From Candidatus Nealsonbacteria bacterium RIFCSPLOWO2_01_FULL_38_120 (lineage in GTDB: Bacteria > Patescibacteriota > Minisyncoccia > Minisyncoccales > GWA2-38-27), in assembly GCA_001821475.1 (NCBI GenBank), contig MHMF01000037.1:1-6253 (forward strand): a stretch of 6,253 nt of DNA. The letters are read 5' to 3'. Shown piece by piece: positions 5,386 to 6,253 of this stretch. Under the pieces are notes generated by a model, which saw only the letters and a list, made by a program, of their open reading frames with translations, had not been told where the DNA came from and searched no databases. The first letter of the stretch is position 1; the number at the start of each line of letters is the position of its first letter. The position numbers and the translations under genes are program-made.

Positions 5386-6120
5386 CTATGCGCGAAGGTT
5401 TGAGTATATATCTTGGACAGTGTCGTTCTCGTCCAGCGCTTCAAAAAGTTTCTGGCAGGATTCTTTTTCTTTTTCGTTTATTTCAACGGTTTCTTTTGCT
5501 ATCCATGCCGGCTTAACGGAATCAATTTTTAATCCTTTCCCTTCTAATGTTTTTTTTGCGGTTTCTAAATTTTCAACTTTTGTATAAATATCAAGGATGT
5601 CATTGTCCCAATAAATATCTTCCGCTCCCGCCTCAATGGCCTCAAGCTCTATATTTTCTTTATTTTTGAGACTTGAGACTTGAGATTTGAAATCTATTGT
5701 TATAACTCCTTTTCTGTCAAACATCCATCTTACCGAACCCTCTCCCGCCAGCTTGCCGTTTTGTTGATTAAGAATTTGCTTAACATCTCCCAGCGCCCTG
5801 TTTTTATTATCAACAATGCCTTCAATAATAATGGCAATTCCTCCCGGCCCGTATGCCTCAAAAACCACTTCTTCTAGGTTTTCTCCGGCAAGCTCTCCTG
5901 TTCCTTTCTGTATCGCTCTGTCAATATTTTCTCGAGGCATATTAAAACTCTTTGCCTGTTCTACGGCAATTTTCAGTTTGGCGTTTGCCTCAGGGTCTCC
6001 TCCCTTTTCTTTTGCCGCAATGGTTATCACCCGCGCCATTTTTGAGAATATTTTTCCTTTCTTGGCGTCAGCGATGTCTTTTTGATGCTTGATGGATTTG
6101 AAATGACTATGGCCACTCAT
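5386..6120 (-). CDS. yebC: YebC/PmpR/TACO1 family protein
   Basis: Member of the broadly conserved YebC/TACO1 family, originally annotated as transcriptional regulators; members in mitochondria and several bacteria act on the ribosome to support translation of difficult sequences such as proline stretches. The 244-aa protein is full length (E. coli 246). The family N-terminus is clear: MSGHSHFKSIKHQKDIADAKKGK, then FSKMARVI and the NMPRENIDRAIQKGTGE segment (60-76). The EAYGPGG motif is at 89-94, then GSVRWMFDRKGVI (128-140) and AIEAGAEDI (161-169). Residues about 144-152 are encoded by a heptanucleotide tandem repeat and form a longer loop than usual. The start is supported by GAGG at 6133-6130, nine bases upstream, and by the conserved N-terminus. 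It precedes ruvC on the same strand but has its own terminator. Which YebC role applies here cannot be told from sequence alone. Confidence 0.96.
   Translation of the reverse strand: MSGHSHFKSIKHQKDIADAKKGKIFSKMARVITIAAKEKGGDPEANAKLKIAVEQAKSFNMPRENIDRAIQKGTGELAGENLEEVVFEAYGPGGIAIIIEGIVDNKNRALGDVKQILNQQNGKLAGEGSVRWMFDRKGVITIDFKSQVSSLKNKENIELEAIEAGAEDIYWDNDILDIYTKVENLETAKKTLEGKGLKIDSVKPAWIAKETVEINEKEKESCQKLFEALDENDTVQDIYSNLRA
5666..5690 (-). repeat. 7-bp tandem repeat within yebC (about 3.6 copies)
   Basis: On the plus strand TTGAGAC (5666-5672), TTGAGAC (5673-5679), TTGAGAT (5680-5686) and TTGA follow each other directly. Three units make 21 bases, so the frame is kept. The repeat encodes part of a Ser/Lys-rich loop (residues about 144-152, FKSQVSSLK) between conserved blocks of YebC. 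Confidence 0.85.
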
Positions 6121-6253
6121 ACCTAATTTCCTCTTTTATTTATACCCTTAACTGCGAAATCTCTTCAACTCTTTGTATTTTGGTTTTGACTGCAAAGTTG
6201 CTATAACTCGTCGGCTTATAATTGGCGAATGAGAGAGTAAAAGAAAATAGATC
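6121..6253 (-). promoter_or_regulatory. yebC upstream region with promoter and ribosome-binding site
   Basis: On the minus strand TTGAAG (6168-6163) and TATAAA (6144-6139), separated by 18 bases, form a plausible sigma-70-type promoter. GAGG (6133-6130) is the ribosome-binding site nine bases before the ATG. The predicted transcript start falls close to that site, giving a very short leader. From about 6170 to the right edge I find no gene, RNA or repeat; a TATAAT at 6217-6222 on the plus strand has no well-spaced -35. Confidence 0.55.

Noticed and set aside
5816..6085. Plus-strand open frame opposite yebC
   Set aside because: It is antisense to the conserved YebC N-terminal half and has no start signals.
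6186..6222. Plus-strand promoter TTGACT ... TATAAT near the right edge
   Set aside because: The boxes are 25 bases apart, too far for a sigma-70 promoter, and no gene start follows within the window.
1..6253. Recoding of TGA as glycine (SR1/Gracilibacteria code)
   Set aside because: None of the five genes contains an in-frame TGA and glycine is encoded by GGN throughout.

Overview
The window looks like a piece of chromosome from an uncultivated bacterium of the candidate phyla radiation (Patescibacteria, most likely Parcubacteria-like). The reasons are: A+T-rich DNA full of A and T runs; an N-terminal pilin-like domain of the kind typical of these genomes; a tyrosyl-tRNA synthetase with HLGR/KMSTS signatures; and intergenic spaces filled with strong hairpins. 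No in-frame TGA occurs in about 1,870 codons of coding sequence and the stops seen are TAA and TAG. This argues against the lineages that read TGA as glycine (SR1/Gracilibacteria). The lineage call is inference, not a database result.

Layout from left to right. Positions 1-1161 (minus) hold the N-terminal 387 codons of a secreted or membrane protein: signal peptide, a pilin-like two-helix domain, then a long acidic, cysteine-containing and coiled-coil extension that runs off the left edge. This gene is easily missed because its stop lies outside the window. A 209-bp spacer (1162-1370) contains the promoter of that gene and a perfect 48-bp palindrome. Positions 1371-3350 (minus) encode a class A penicillin-binding protein with glycosyltransferase and transpeptidase domains. 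A 68-bp AT-rich divergent spacer separates it from tyrS (3419-4660, plus). tyrS faces ruvC (4742-5254, minus) across a hairpin that probably terminates both. ruvC is preceded by yebC (5386-6120, minus), with a terminator and a GC-rich hairpin between them. The last 133 bases hold the yebC promoter and nothing else recognisable.

Functionally this is housekeeping: cell-wall synthesis (PBP1), translation (TyrRS and YebC) and Holliday-junction resolution (RuvC), next to a pilin-like surface or secretion protein. yebC-ruvC is a widespread gene pair, but ruvA and ruvB do not follow here.

I see no clear new multi-gene system. The most interesting signal is that the two large intergenic hairpins (1245-1292 and 4668-4721) share an identical 16-bp palindromic core, while their outer arms differ completely in sequence yet stay self-complementary. 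Next come the extended pilin-like protein and the hairpin that could hide the ruvC ribosome-binding site.
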